A stretch of 64,000 nucleotides of DNA from Arthrobacter sp. StoSoilA2 (GCF_019977195.1 NZ_AP024643.1:3348001-3412000), one strand, 5' to 3'; numbered from the stretch's first letter, positions 1-8,269 are shown. Made by a program: numbers and translations. The notes: generated by a model not told the origin, from the sequence alone.

Positions 1-37
1 AATTGCTCTTTCCTGTCAGCCACCACGGCTCCTTCAT

Positions 38-835
38 TCAGAGGAACTCTGCCCGGCCTTCCATGGCCGATGACGCGAGGGCGTGCTCCCGGCGCGGAAT
101 ACGGCCAGCCTGCTTGGCCAGCCTACCGGCGATCACCGCGTGTTTGAAGGCTTCGCCCATCTGCACCGGATTCTGCGCACGGGTCACGGCTGTTGCCAGC
201 AGGACAGCATCGCAGCCCAGCTCCATCGCAAGCGCGGCATCGGAGGCGGTCCCGATGCCGGCGTCGAGCACTACCGGTACGGAGGCCCGGGACACGATCA
301 GTTCGATGTTGTGCGGGTTCAGGATGCCCAGCCCCGTTCCAATAGGCGAACCGAGGGGCATGACAGCTGTGGCGCCCAGGTTTTCCAGGCGCAGCGCCAG
401 AACGGGATCGTCATTGGTGTAAGCGAAAACCTTGAAGCCGCGGTTCACCAGCTGTTCCGTGGCCTCAACGAGTTCCACCGCGTCCGGAAGAAGCGTGTGT
501 TCATCGGCAATGACTTCCAATTTCACCCAGTCCGTCTCCAGGGCCTCCCGGGCGAGCTCCGCGGTCATCACGGCGTCCTTGGCAGTAAAACAGCCAGCCG
601 TGTTCGGCAGGACCCGGATGTTGTGGTCCACCAGGAGCTGGAACAATGAACCTGTCTCGGCCGGTGAGTATCGGCGCATCGCAACAGTGGTCAATTCCGT
701 TCCTGAAGCCAGGAGGGCTGCTCCCAACCCGTCCAGGCTCGGCGCACCACCGGTACCCATGATCAGGCGGGAGCCGAATTCGACGCCGTCGATCACCAAA
801 GCGTCAGTGCTCACGTCAGTTTTTGCTGCGGTCAT
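38..835 (-). CDS. thiG: Thiazole synthase ThiG
   Basis: A 265-aa protein of normal ThiG length. ThiG is a cytosolic TIM-barrel enzyme that makes thiazole phosphate from 1-deoxy-xylulose-5-phosphate, dehydroglycine and the ThiS thiocarboxylate. Visible family segments are GSRLIMGTGG near residue 21, the DWVKLEVI...LLPD stretch (the Lys that forms the imine with sugar phosphate lies in it), PLGSPIGTGLGI and VPVVLDAGIGTASDAA near the phosphate site. It is the last gene of thiO-thiS-thiG, 3 bp after thiS, and is under the upstream TPP riboswitch. No thiF adenylyltransferase lies in the window, so ThiS activation must come from elsewhere. Confidence 0.96.
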   Translation of the reverse strand: MTAAKTDVSTDALVIDGVEFGSRLIMGTGGAPSLDGLGAALLASGTELTTVAMRRYSPAETGSLFQLLVDHNIRVLPNTAGCFTAKDAVMTAELAREALETDWVKLEVIADEHTLLPDAVELVEATEQLVNRGFKVFAYTNDDPVLALRLENLGATAVMPLGSPIGTGLGILNPHNIELIVSRASVPVVLDAGIGTASDAALAMELGCDAVLLATAVTRAQNPVQMGEAFKHAVIAGRLAKQAGRIPRREHALASSAMEGRAEFL

Positions 836-838
836 TTT

Positions 839-1075
839 TCAGCCTCCCTGGACTGCGGTTACGAGTTCGAGTTCGTCTCCATCGGCGAGCGCAGTCGCTG
901 CCCATTGGCTGCGCGGCACAACCTCCGAATTACGTGCGACGGCGACACCCAGCTTGCCGCCGTCGGCTGCCTGTCCCCGGTGGTCCAGCGCGCGGCCTGT
1001 GATGGCACTGACGAGTGTGCTCACGGACGCGTCGTCCGCCACGGCGTGTTCGGAGCCGTTGAGTTTGATGTTCAT
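839..1075 (-). CDS. thiS: Sulfur carrier protein ThiS
   Basis: A 78-aa ubiquitin-fold sulfur carrier ending in the required Gly-Gly (VTAVQGG). The C-terminal Gly is adenylated and thiocarboxylated and donates sulfur to ThiG. The ATG overlaps the TGA of thiO by 4 bases (ATGA), and thiG follows 3 bp after the stop, so the three genes are translationally coupled. It is slightly longer than the ~66-residue E. coli ThiS. Confidence 0.94.
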   Translation of the reverse strand: MNIKLNGSEHAVADDASVSTLVSAITGRALDHRGQAADGGKLGVAVARNSEVVPRSQWAATALADGDELELVTAVQGG

Positions 1076-2328
1076 GGTGTGTCCTTGATTGCTGGTTGGA
1101 GGAGGTGATCCTGAGTTGCCGTAAATCGATCAGGCCGGAAAATGGACCATCGGGGGTCGGCTGGGCCGCTGATCAGTCCGCCTACGATTTTGGCGGCCAC
1201 AGGCGTCAAGAGAACGCCGTGGCGGAAGAACCCGGTGGCGATCACGAGACCGTCGATGGTGCCCCCGGGCCCGGTAACTCGTCCAAGTAGGGGTGCGTTG
1301 TCCGGTGTGCCTGGCCGTGCACGGGCTGTCGCTTCCAACAGTTCCAGCTCCGCCACGGCAGGAACCAACACTTGGGCGTCACGCAGGAGTTGATAGACGC
1401 CCCCGGCGGACACTGCGTTGCTGGACGCAGACAACCCGTCCTCCCGCTGGGTGGCTCCAATCACCACCGTTCCGTCGTCGCGGGGGACGATGTAGACCGG
1501 CACCCCGCGGACCATGCCCCGGATGGTGGATGTGAGCAGCGGCTGGAGGTGTTGGGGAACGCGCAGCCTGAGAATGTCGCCGTAAACGGGCCGCAGGGGC
1601 AGGTTGAGACCCTCGGGGAGACCGCCGATCCTGGCTGCATCCAGCCCGCAGGCGAGCACAGTCTCTGAGGCCCAAACAACGCGCCCGGCGCCCGAATCGA
1701 GCTGGACCCCGCAGACGCGTTCCCCGTCCCAGAGCAAACGGGACGCTTGGAACGGCAGGGCGAAACCGTCCTCCGCTCCGGAAACCCAGGTTGCGTCACT
1801 TGGTCCGTGGGCTGATAACCCGTCCAGGAGGCATCGTGCAAGGCGCCGCGGATCCACTTGGTGATCGGCCGGTATGTCGAAGGCACAGGAAATCCCGGGG
1901 CTGAGCAAAGGCTCGCGCTCGCGCGCTTCACGCAAAGACAGTGGCTCCACGCGCAGCCCCGCGGCCTGCTGGACCGTGCGGAGGTCTGCCAGCGCACGGC
2001 GGTCGGCGGCGTCCGCACCAACGGCGATTGTCGACGTCGTGCGGTATCCGGCGGCTGATTCGCTGCCGTGGACGCTCCGGACGAAAGCCGGCCACAGTTG
2101 GGAGGATTCCAGCATGAGTTCCAGGAGGTCTTCCTCCTGGTAGTGGAGTTCACTGACCGGAGCCAGCATTCCGGCGGCAGCGAACGTCGCACCCGCTGCG
2201 GGAGTGGGATCAATGAGGACCACAGAGCGGCCCTGACGGCGGGCTTCGTGGGCGATGCCAAGGCCGATGACGCCACCACCAATGACTGCCACGTCTGCCT
2301 GCAAGGGGATTTGGCGGGATTCTGCCAT
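1072..2328 (-). CDS. thiO: Glycine oxidase ThiO
   Basis: A 418-aa FAD-dependent amine oxidase of the DAO family. The N-terminal Rossmann motif GGGVIG is at residues 17-22, followed by an acidic residue that ends the second strand (VVLID). The C-terminal FAD segment reads APLLGRVTGPGGTIDGLVIATGFFRHGVLLTPV. ThiO oxidises glycine to dehydroglycine for ThiG, the aerobic alternative to ThiH. It is first in thiO-thiS-thiG. The start is supported by GGAAGG about 8 nt upstream, which lies at the 3' edge of the TPP aptamer, so ligand binding can plausibly mask the ribosome-binding site. Confidence 0.93.
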   Translation of the reverse strand: MAESRQIPLQADVAVIGGGVIGLGIAHEARRQGRSVVLIDPTPAAGATFAAAGMLAPVSELHYQEEDLLELMLESSQLWPAFVRSVHGSESAAGYRTTSTIAVGADAADRRALADLRTVQQAAGLRVEPLSLREAREREPLLSPGISCAFDIPADHQVDPRRLARCLLDGLSAHGPSDATWVSGAEDGFALPFQASRLLWDGERVCGVQLDSGAGRVVWASETVLACGLDAARIGGLPEGLNLPLRPVYGDILRLRVPQHLQPLLTSTIRGMVRGVPVYIVPRDDGTVVIGATQREDGLSASSNAVSAGGVYQLLRDAQVLVPAVAELELLEATARARPGTPDNAPLLGRVTGPGGTIDGLVIATGFFRHGVLLTPVAAKIVGGLISGPADPRWSIFRPDRFTATQDHLLQPAIKDTP

Positions 2329-2335
2329 ATGTTTC

Positions 2336-2430
2336 CTTCCCTACGCCGGTATTAGCCGGATCAGGTCAAGCGGTCGGCGCTGAAGCCCTCTCAGCCGGAC
2401 GGTCATATGACGCTGTCACGGCTCCCGCAG
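2336..2430 (-). promoter_or_regulatory. TPP riboswitch (thi-box) upstream of thiOSG
   Basis: On the minus strand the leader carries the conserved thi-box blocks: CGGGAGCC at about 2420-2427, GGCTGAGAGGGC at about 2383-2395, then ACCTGATCCGG, CTAATACCGG and CGTAGGGAA running into the thiO ribosome-binding site. These match the CUGAGA and ACCUGAUC...GCGNAGGGA signatures of the THI element. No terminator is visible between aptamer and start codon, and the aptamer ends directly on the SD, so translational control is the likely mode (inference). The divergent thiE lacks a copy. Confidence 0.95.
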
Positions 2431-2452
2431 TACGTGCCCAGTTTAGAGGAAC

Positions 2453-2458
2453 TACTCT
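2453..2458 (+). promoter_or_regulatory. -10 element of thiE, leaderless
   Basis: TACTCT (TANNNT) sits exactly 7 nt before the thiE ATG, so transcription probably starts at the start codon. It lies upstream of the divergent TPP aptamer, so thiE mRNA does not include the aptamer. Confidence 0.55.
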
Positions 2459-2465
2459 GGTTTCC

Positions 2466-3149
2466 ATGACCCAGCATGATGTCCACACCACTGCCCGCCT
2501 TTACTTGTGCACTGATGCCCGCAAACGCCAGGGCGATTTCGAAGACTTCGTCGACGCCGCGTTTGAGGGCGGCGTCGACATCATCCAGCTTCGCGACAAG
2601 ACGCTCGAGGCCGCCGAGGAGCTTGAGGTCCTGGAGGTCCTGCACAACGTTGCCCAGCGGCACGGAAGGCTGTGGGCCGTCAACGACCGCGCCGATGTTG
2701 CCAGTATTTCCGGGGCTCCGGTGTTCCATATCGGCCAAAAAGACATCCCGTTACGCGCTGCACGGCACCTCCTCCACGACCGCACGGTCATCGGCCTGTC
2801 CACCCATACCCCGGACCAGGTTGACGCCGCGATAGCTGCCTCCCCCGGCAGGAGCGGACTGGATTATTTCTGTGTTGGCCCGGTGTGGGCAACGCCCACA
2901 AAGCCAGGCCGTGAAGCAGTTGGGCTGGACCTGGTCACATATGCCGCGGAAGCCGTAAAGCGCGCGGATGAGGAGACCGTAGGCGGCGTCCTCCTCCCCT
3001 GGTTCGCCATCGGCGGCATAGACCTCACCAATGTTGAACAGGTGGTTGCAGCCGGAGCCAGCCGGATCGTGGTGGTACGTGCCATCACTGAGGCGGAGGA
3101 CCCGACGGCGGCGGCCAAGACCTTGCTGGAAGCGCTCGACGCCGGATAA
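2466..3149 (+). CDS. thiE: Thiamine-phosphate synthase ThiE
   Basis: A 227-aa TIM-barrel enzyme that joins HMP-pyrophosphate and thiazole phosphate to thiamine monophosphate. Family motifs are QLRDK at residues 41-45, the HIGQKDIP strand at 88-95, and the phosphate-binding GPVWATPTK at 138-146 with AIGGI further on. It is divergent from thiOSG with 137 bp between starts. There is no good SD at normal spacing, and a TANNNT at 7 nt suggests a leaderless mRNA. It is therefore probably not under the neighbouring TPP riboswitch. Confidence 0.95.
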   Translation: MTQHDVHTTARLYLCTDARKRQGDFEDFVDAAFEGGVDIIQLRDKTLEAAEELEVLEVLHNVAQRHGRLWAVNDRADVASISGAPVFHIGQKDIPLRAARHLLHDRTVIGLSTHTPDQVDAAIAASPGRSGLDYFCVGPVWATPTKPGREAVGLDLVTYAAEAVKRADEETVGGVLLPWFAIGGIDLTNVEQVVAAGASRIVVVRAITEAEDPTAAAKTLLEALDAG

Positions 3150-3193
3150 CCACCCCGGCGCCTTGGCTGCTGCGGAGGATATTCGAAAGTGTC

Positions 3194-3862
3194 CTAAGCC
3201 GTGAGCCCCAGCCCGGACATGCGTCGCCCATGCCGCTCCGCCAGCTCAGCGGTGAGGGCCTTGACTGCATTGCGTGCATCCCCGCCGCCCTTGAGCAGCG
3301 GTCCCAGCTGGGGATGTTCCATGCCTACGCGTTGTGCTTGCGTCAGGGCTTCACCGACCAGGCGGCGGCCCCACAAAGCCAGGCGCGACGCCAGGCGGGG
3401 GTCATCAGACAGGGCCCTTCGCAGGAGGATGCGTAAAACTTCCGTGGCTTGGTCGGCGGAGGCCACCTTCTGGACAAAGAGTTGCGTCCCGCCGTCAAGG
3501 AATGACGCGACCATGCGGTAGAAGTCCGATGACACGGTGTCGATCACATAGGCCTTCATGACGGATTCAAACCAGTCCGCTGGCTTTGTTCGCTCGTGGA
3601 AGTGGTCAAACGAGCGCTGGAACGGAAGCATGGCTTCTTCGGCATCGAGTCCCATCTCCGAGAGCCGGCTGCTGATCAAGGCGAAGTTTCCGTAAGCGCC
3701 GACGGCGATCTTTGCCAGCACTGCCCTGTCATGGAGGTTGGGAGCGTACCGGGAGTCGAAAGACAGCCGGCCAAACGCGGAGAGCTCGCCGTACGCCATG
3801 GCCCCCAGCAGCTCCGAAGAGAGTCGCTGGATGCGAGCATTATCGTCCAAGGAAGTGCTCAT
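3194..3862 (-). CDS. Ferritin-like (MiaE_2-type) protein
   Basis: A 222-aa, mostly helical protein resembling the actinobacterial ferritin-like fold family related to the diiron hydroxylase MiaE (the MiaE_2 family, recalled from memory). Carboxylate/His residues compatible with a diiron four-helix bundle are scattered (GELSAFGRLS near 26, DHFHE near 85), but I cannot assign ligands with certainty. Convergent with thiE and divergent from the RNB nuclease with only 41 bp between start codons. Function is unknown; tRNA hydroxylation should not be assumed. Confidence 0.7.
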   Translation of the reverse strand: MSTSLDDNARIQRLSSELLGAMAYGELSAFGRLSFDSRYAPNLHDRAVLAKIAVGAYGNFALISSRLSEMGLDAEEAMLPFQRSFDHFHERTKPADWFESVMKAYVIDTVSSDFYRMVASFLDGGTQLFVQKVASADQATEVLRILLRRALSDDPRLASRLALWGRRLVGEALTQAQRVGMEHPQLGPLLKGGGDARNAVKALTAELAERHGRRMSGLGLTA

Positions 3863-3868
3863 GGTCCA

Positions 3869-3896
3869 AGACTATCCAGCGATTTCGGGCTAACCT
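3869..3896. promoter_or_regulatory. Compact bidirectional leaderless promoter
   Basis: In the 41-bp gap between the ferritin-like gene and the RNB nuclease, the minus strand has TAGTCT (3869-3874) 6 nt before the ATG, and the plus strand has TAACCT (3891-3896) 7 nt before the GTG. The two -10 boxes diverge within 28 bp, so each promoter's -35 region lies in or beyond the other's -10. Confidence 0.55.
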
Positions 3897-3903
3897 GATT
3901 TTC

Positions 3904-5388
3904 GTGTCACATCATCGGATTTCGCCCAACGTCGACGACTCGTCGGACCAGCTCGCGGCGGCATTTGCAGCCCTCCGGACCGAACTGGAGCTCCCGGGCG
4001 AGTATCCGGCCGAAGCCGTGGCGGAAGCCCGCAAAGCGGTAGAAAACCATACGCTGCCGGACCGTGACCTCAGGGACATTCCCTTTGTGACCATTGATCC
4101 CGCCACGTCCACCGACCTGGACCAAGCAGTGTTCATTGAACGTGCCGGCGACGGTTACAAAGTCCTCTACGCAATCGCGGACGTGCCATCCTTCGTTGCT
4201 CCCGGCGGGGCGCTCGATGCCGAAACCCGGCAACGGGGACAAACGTTTTACGCTCCTGACGGGAGGATCCCGCTGCACCCGGAGGTCATCAGCGAAAACG
4301 CCGGCAGCCTGCTGGCCGGTCAGGACTGCAGCGCCTTCGTGTGGGACTTCGAACTGGACCGCAATGCGGAGGTAACCGCCACGTCCGTGGCCCGTGGCAC
4401 TGTCCGTAGCCGCACGAAGCTCAGTTACAAAGGTGCCCAGGAGCAGATCGATGCCGGCACAGCCCCGGAGGTCCTTGAGCTCCTCAAAGAGGTTGGCCTG
4501 AAGCGGGTGGAGCTGGAACGACTCCGCGGTGGCGCCAACCTGAACATGCCGGAGCAGGAAATCGTCCAGGCGACAGGTGGCGGAGGCTACAGGATTGTGG
4601 CCGCGCCGTCCTTGCCTGTGGAGGACTGGAATGCGCAGATATCCCTCATGACCGGGATGGCGGCCGCCCAACTGATGCTTGACGGAAAAGTGGGCATCCT
4701 GCGCACCATGCCGGCACCGGATGAGCGGTCACTGCTCCATTTCAAACGCCAGACAAAGGCCCTCGGGAAACCCTGGGACGGCGAGATCACCTACGGTGAG
4801 TACCTTCGGACACTTGACGCTTCGGATCCCAAACAACTTGCGATCCTGCACTCGGCAGGCACACTCTTCCGCGGCGCTGGATACACGCCTTTCGATGGCG
4901 AACTTCCCCCCAACATCATCCAGTCAGCCATCGGCGCACCCTATGCCCACACCACTGCCCCTTTGCGTCGCCTCATCGACCGCTTTGTCCTGGTGATCTG
5001 CGAGGCCCTCAGCAACGGCCACCAGATCCCCGCCTGGGCGCGGGAAGCACTTCCATCCCTGCCTGAGATCATGGCCTCATCCGACCAACTGGCCGGCCGG
5101 CTTGAGCGTCTGGCCATGGACACAGTGGAAGCTGCACTCGTGGCCAACCACATCGGCGAGGAGTTCGACGCGGTCGTCATCTCCGGTTCCAAGCCGTCCA
5201 ATGGCACGATCAATGGCAATGGAAGGGCAAACGGAAACGGCAATGGGCCGTTCGGCATCATCCAGATAGCCGAACCCGCGGTGACAGCCCGATGTGACGG
5301 CGAAATGGAATCAGGCACCAAGGTCCGGGTGCAACTCCTGAAGGCCGATATCGCCAGCCGCGAGATCCGCTTTACGCTGCTCCCCTAA
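3904..5388 (+). CDS. RNB-domain ribonuclease (short RNase II family)
   Basis: About 494 aa from the GTG at 3904, supported by TAACCT 7 nt upstream. An in-frame ATG at 3712 would overlap the divergent gene and encodes non-conserved sequence. The RNB catalytic block is TIDPATSTDLDQAV (residues 63-76). Asp65, Asp71 and Asp73 match the RNase II acidic residues, but the fourth position is Gln74, not Asp. Later conserved pieces include the MTGMAAAQLML helix and YAHTTAPLRRLIDR. The protein lacks the two N-terminal cold-shock domains. Its C-terminus looks like an S1 remnant (GEEFDAVV...IRFTL) interrupted by an Asn/Gly-rich linker near residues 440-452. Expected role: 3'-5' RNA degradation. Confidence 0.88.
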   Translation: MSHHRISPNVDDSSDQLAAAFAALRTELELPGEYPAEAVAEARKAVENHTLPDRDLRDIPFVTIDPATSTDLDQAVFIERAGDGYKVLYAIADVPSFVAPGGALDAETRQRGQTFYAPDGRIPLHPEVISENAGSLLAGQDCSAFVWDFELDRNAEVTATSVARGTVRSRTKLSYKGAQEQIDAGTAPEVLELLKEVGLKRVELERLRGGANLNMPEQEIVQATGGGGYRIVAAPSLPVEDWNAQISLMTGMAAAQLMLDGKVGILRTMPAPDERSLLHFKRQTKALGKPWDGEITYGEYLRTLDASDPKQLAILHSAGTLFRGAGYTPFDGELPPNIIQSAIGAPYAHTTAPLRRLIDRFVLVICEALSNGHQIPAWAREALPSLPEIMASSDQLAGRLERLAMDTVEAALVANHIGEEFDAVVISGSKPSNGTINGNGRANGNGNGPFGIIQIAEPAVTARCDGEMESGTKVRVQLLKADIASREIRFTLLP

Positions 5389-5459
5389 GTCCCCGCAGGA
5401 CCCGAACTGCCGCCGATCCGGGCTTTAGCGCTCCCAGAGGATAGACTGACCCTGTAGTA

Positions 5460-5525
5460 ATGGATGCCCGGTCGTTGATTCAGTTAATTTTTGAACTCAA
5501 CAAGCCCGCCCCTACGCGATCTTGA
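5460..5525 (+). CDS. Candidate 21-codon leader ORF before the helicase gene
   Basis: ATG at 5460 to TGA at 5523-5525 encodes 21 residues beginning MDARSLIQLIFEL. A TAGACT (-10-like) lies 12 nt before the ATG, so the transcript would start only a few bases upstream. Located in the 286-bp gap before the DEAD-box helicase, which otherwise shows no gene. There is no SD. Speculative; it could be chance. Confidence 0.22.
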   Translation: MDARSLIQLIFELNKPAPTRS

Positions 5526-5674
5526 GATGTGCCCGCTGGTCACCAGTGCCAGTACTTAGATAGCCCGCGATCGGCTTCCACTGGATTAGCTTGCGCGCCG
5601 GTTCGTGCTCCGGTACGGCTCCGCCACCCGTTGAGCATGCAGCGCCAATGCCCAAATGAATAAGGAAACTCCCT

Positions 5675-7384
5675 GTGAGTGAATTGCACACCCATGAAGT
5701 CCTGACGGACGCCACCGGCACCGAATCCATCGAGCCCGAGGAAACGATCATCTCTGATGAGACGCCCCACGAGATCGAAGAGAAATCGTTCGCTGACTAC
5801 AACGTCCGCGCCGACATCGTCGAATCCCTCGCCGATGCCGGTATCACCCATCCCTTCCCCATCCAGGCCATGACGCTGCCCGTAGCCCTTAGCGGCCACG
5901 ACATCATCGGCCAGGCCAAGACCGGTACAGGCAAGACCCTCGGTTTCGGTATTCCGGCACTGCAGCGCGTGGAAGGCCGCGATGACCCCGGCTACGCCAA
6001 GCTGGCCGTCCCCGGTGCCCCGCAGGCCCTGGTCATCGTTCCTACCCGTGAGCTTGCCGTCCAGGTAGCCAACGATCTCCAGACGGCATCCCGCAAGCGC
6101 AACGCCCGCATCGCCACGATCTACGGTGGCCGTGCGTATGAGCCGCAGATTGACGCCCTTCAGAAGGGCGTCGAGGTAGTGGTTGGCACCCCGGGCCGTT
6201 TGATCGACCTCTACAAGCAGAAGCACCTCAGCCTGAAGAACGTCAAAATGGTGATTCTGGACGAGGCCGACGAAATGCTGGACCTCGGCTTCCTGCCTGA
6301 CGTGGAAACACTGATCGCCGGCACGCCGGCCGTTCGCCAGACCCTGCTCTTCTCCGCCACCATGCCCGGCCCGGTCATCGCGATGGCCCGCCGCTACATG
6401 ACGCAGCCCACCCACATCCGCGCGGCCGACCCGAACGACGAAGGCCTCACCAAGCGCGACATCCGCCAGCTCATCTACCGTGCCCACAGCATGGACAAGA
6501 CCGAGGTAGTGGCCCGCATCCTCCAGGCCCGCGGACGTGGACGCACCATTATCTTCACCAAAACCAAGCGCACCGCGGCCAAGGTCGCGGAGGAACTGGT
6601 GGACCGCGGATTTGCCGCTGCTGCGATCCACGGCGACCTCGGCCAGGGCGCGCGCGAGCAGGCTCTCCGCGCGTTCCGCAACAACAAGGTAGACGTCCTG
6701 GTTGCCACCGACGTTGCCGCCCGGGGCATCGACGTTGATGACGTTACGCACGTCATCAACTACCAGTGCGTGGAAGACGAAAAGATCTACCTGCACCGCG
6801 TGGGCCGTACCGGCCGCGCCGGCAACAAGGGAACGGCTGTAACCTTTGTCGACTGGGACGACATGCCCCGCTGGGGCCTGATCAACAAAGCACTGGGGCT
6901 CAGCGTTCCGGAGCCGGTTGAAACCTACTCTTCTTCCCCCCACCTCTACAGTGACCTCGACATTCCCGAGGGCACCAAGGGCCGCCTCCCGCGCAACAAG
7001 CGCACCCTTGCCGGCGTCGATGCCGAGGTCCTTGAGGACCTGGGCGAAACAGGCAAGAAGAACTCCCGTTCCGGCGGTTCATCCCGTGAAGGCGGACGCG
7101 ATGGCGGCCGCGGCAGGGACGGCGGCCGTGGCCGTGGAAACGCAGCCAAGTCCACCGAAGCCAACTCGGAATCCAAGGGCGAGGGCGGACGCAACCGTAC
7201 GCGCCGCCGTCGTACATCCGAAGCCGATGCCGCCCCTGCTGCCGGTTCCTCCGAAACCCGTACCGCTACCGGCGAAAATGCCGAGAAGCCGGCCCGCACG
7301 CGCCGTACGCGCACGCGCCGCCGTAACGGCGAAGTGGTTTCCGGCGGGACCGCTGGCGCCCAGTCCGGTACCTCCGAGGCCTAA
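5675..7384 (+). CDS. DEAD-box ATP-dependent RNA helicase
   Basis: A 569-aa DEAD-box helicase. A ~38-residue acidic N-terminus precedes the Q-motif region (FADYNV...PFPIQ); then AKTGTGKT (81-88), PTRELA (123-128), TPGR (172-175), DEAD (196-199), SAT (227-229), VATDVAARGID and HRVGRTGRAG. The last ~120 residues are Arg/Gly-rich and basic (repeated RDGGRGR and TRRRR words), typical of RNA-annealing tails of DeaD/RhlE-type proteins. The start is a GTG with AAGGA at 5662. It probably unwinds structured RNA in ribosome assembly or mRNA decay; the long leader may be regulatory. The methyltransferase gene follows after 8 bp. Confidence 0.95.
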   Translation: MSELHTHEVLTDATGTESIEPEETIISDETPHEIEEKSFADYNVRADIVESLADAGITHPFPIQAMTLPVALSGHDIIGQAKTGTGKTLGFGIPALQRVEGRDDPGYAKLAVPGAPQALVIVPTRELAVQVANDLQTASRKRNARIATIYGGRAYEPQIDALQKGVEVVVGTPGRLIDLYKQKHLSLKNVKMVILDEADEMLDLGFLPDVETLIAGTPAVRQTLLFSATMPGPVIAMARRYMTQPTHIRAADPNDEGLTKRDIRQLIYRAHSMDKTEVVARILQARGRGRTIIFTKTKRTAAKVAEELVDRGFAAAAIHGDLGQGAREQALRAFRNNKVDVLVATDVAARGIDVDDVTHVINYQCVEDEKIYLHRVGRTGRAGNKGTAVTFVDWDDMPRWGLINKALGLSVPEPVETYSSSPHLYSDLDIPEGTKGRLPRNKRTLAGVDAEVLEDLGETGKKNSRSGGSSREGGRDGGRGRDGGRGRGNAAKSTEANSESKGEGGRNRTRRRRTSEADAAPAAGSSETRTATGENAEKPARTRRTRTRRRNGEVVSGGTAGAQSGTSEA

Positions 7385-7392
7385 AGTCCTCA

Positions 7393-8256
7393 ATGACTGA
7401 AACTGTTTGGGCGCCGGACGGCGGCAATCTGGTGGTGCACGCGGACAACGCGGAATTCCTCCCGACGCTGCCGGACGGCGCCTTCACACTCATTTACGTG
7501 GACCCGCCCTTCAACACGGGCCGGGTCCAACGCCGCCAGGAAACGCGCATGGTCCGCAACGCGGACGGCGACGGCGACCGCGTCGGGTTCAAGGGCCGCT
7601 CCTACGACACCATCAAGGGTGCCCTTCACAGCTACGATGACGCCTTCAGCGACTACTGGTCCTTCCTGGAACCCAAGCTCGTAGAGGCCTGGCGGCTCCT
7701 TGCCGACGACGGCACGCTATACCTGCACCTGGACTACCGCGAAGTGCACTACGCCAAGGTGATGTTGGACGCCATCTTCGGCCGGGAATGTTTCCTCAAC
7801 GAAATCATCTGGGCCTACGACTACGGCGCCCGGGCCAAAAACCGCTGGCCCACCAAGCACGACAACATCCTGGTGTACGTAAAAAACCCTGCGAAGTATC
7901 ACTTCGACAACGCCGAAGTGGACCGCGAACCCTACATGGCCCCCGGCCTGGTCACACCTGCCAAACGCGAGCGGGGAAAGCTCCCCACGGACGTCTGGTG
8001 GCACACCATTGTTTCGCCCACCGGCAGGGAAAAGACCGGTTACCCCACCCAGAAACCCGAAGGCCTGGTGCGCAGGATCGTCTCTGCTTCGAGCCGCGAG
8101 GGCGACTGGTGCCTGGACTTCTTTGCCGGATCAGGAACCCTGGGCGCTGTTGCCGCCAAGCTCGGGCGCAACTTTGTCTGCGTGGACCAGAACGAGCAAG
8201 CCATTGAGGTCATGCGGAAGCGGCTGGGCGCCAAGGCGTCGTTCCACTGCAACTAG
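7393..8256 (+). CDS. Solitary DNA methyltransferase, beta class (DPPF)
   Basis: A 287-aa adenine-N6 or cytosine-N4 methyltransferase. The catalytic motif IV DPPFNTG (37-43) precedes the SAM motif I FAGSGT (244-249), with motif X TGYPTQKPEGL (216-226) just before it; this order defines the beta class. The region between (KLPTDVWWHTIV near 197-208) resembles the substrate-binding part of type III Mod and CcrM-like enzymes. It starts 8 bp after the helicase stop, so it is probably cotranscribed. No restriction endonuclease, specificity subunit or repair gene is adjacent. The GC-rich codon use matches its neighbours, which argues against recent transfer. Target sequence unknown. Confidence 0.88.
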   Translation: MTETVWAPDGGNLVVHADNAEFLPTLPDGAFTLIYVDPPFNTGRVQRRQETRMVRNADGDGDRVGFKGRSYDTIKGALHSYDDAFSDYWSFLEPKLVEAWRLLADDGTLYLHLDYREVHYAKVMLDAIFGRECFLNEIIWAYDYGARAKNRWPTKHDNILVYVKNPAKYHFDNAEVDREPYMAPGLVTPAKRERGKLPTDVWWHTIVSPTGREKTGYPTQKPEGLVRRIVSASSREGDWCLDFFAGSGTLGAVAAKLGRNFVCVDQNEQAIEVMRKRLGAKASFHCN

Positions 8257-8269
8257 AGGCGTCTTCTGG

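Noticed and set aside
2400..2465. A second riboswitch controlling thiE
   Set aside because: The thi-box blocks are oriented only toward thiO; the plus strand shows just a promoter close to the thiE ATG.
3712..3903. Earlier ATG for the RNB nuclease
   Set aside because: It would overlap the divergent ferritin-like gene and adds low-quality sequence; GTG 3904 has a -10 at 7 nt.
5540..6943. A 467-codon open frame on the minus strand
   Set aside because: Antisense to the DEAD-box helicase gene.
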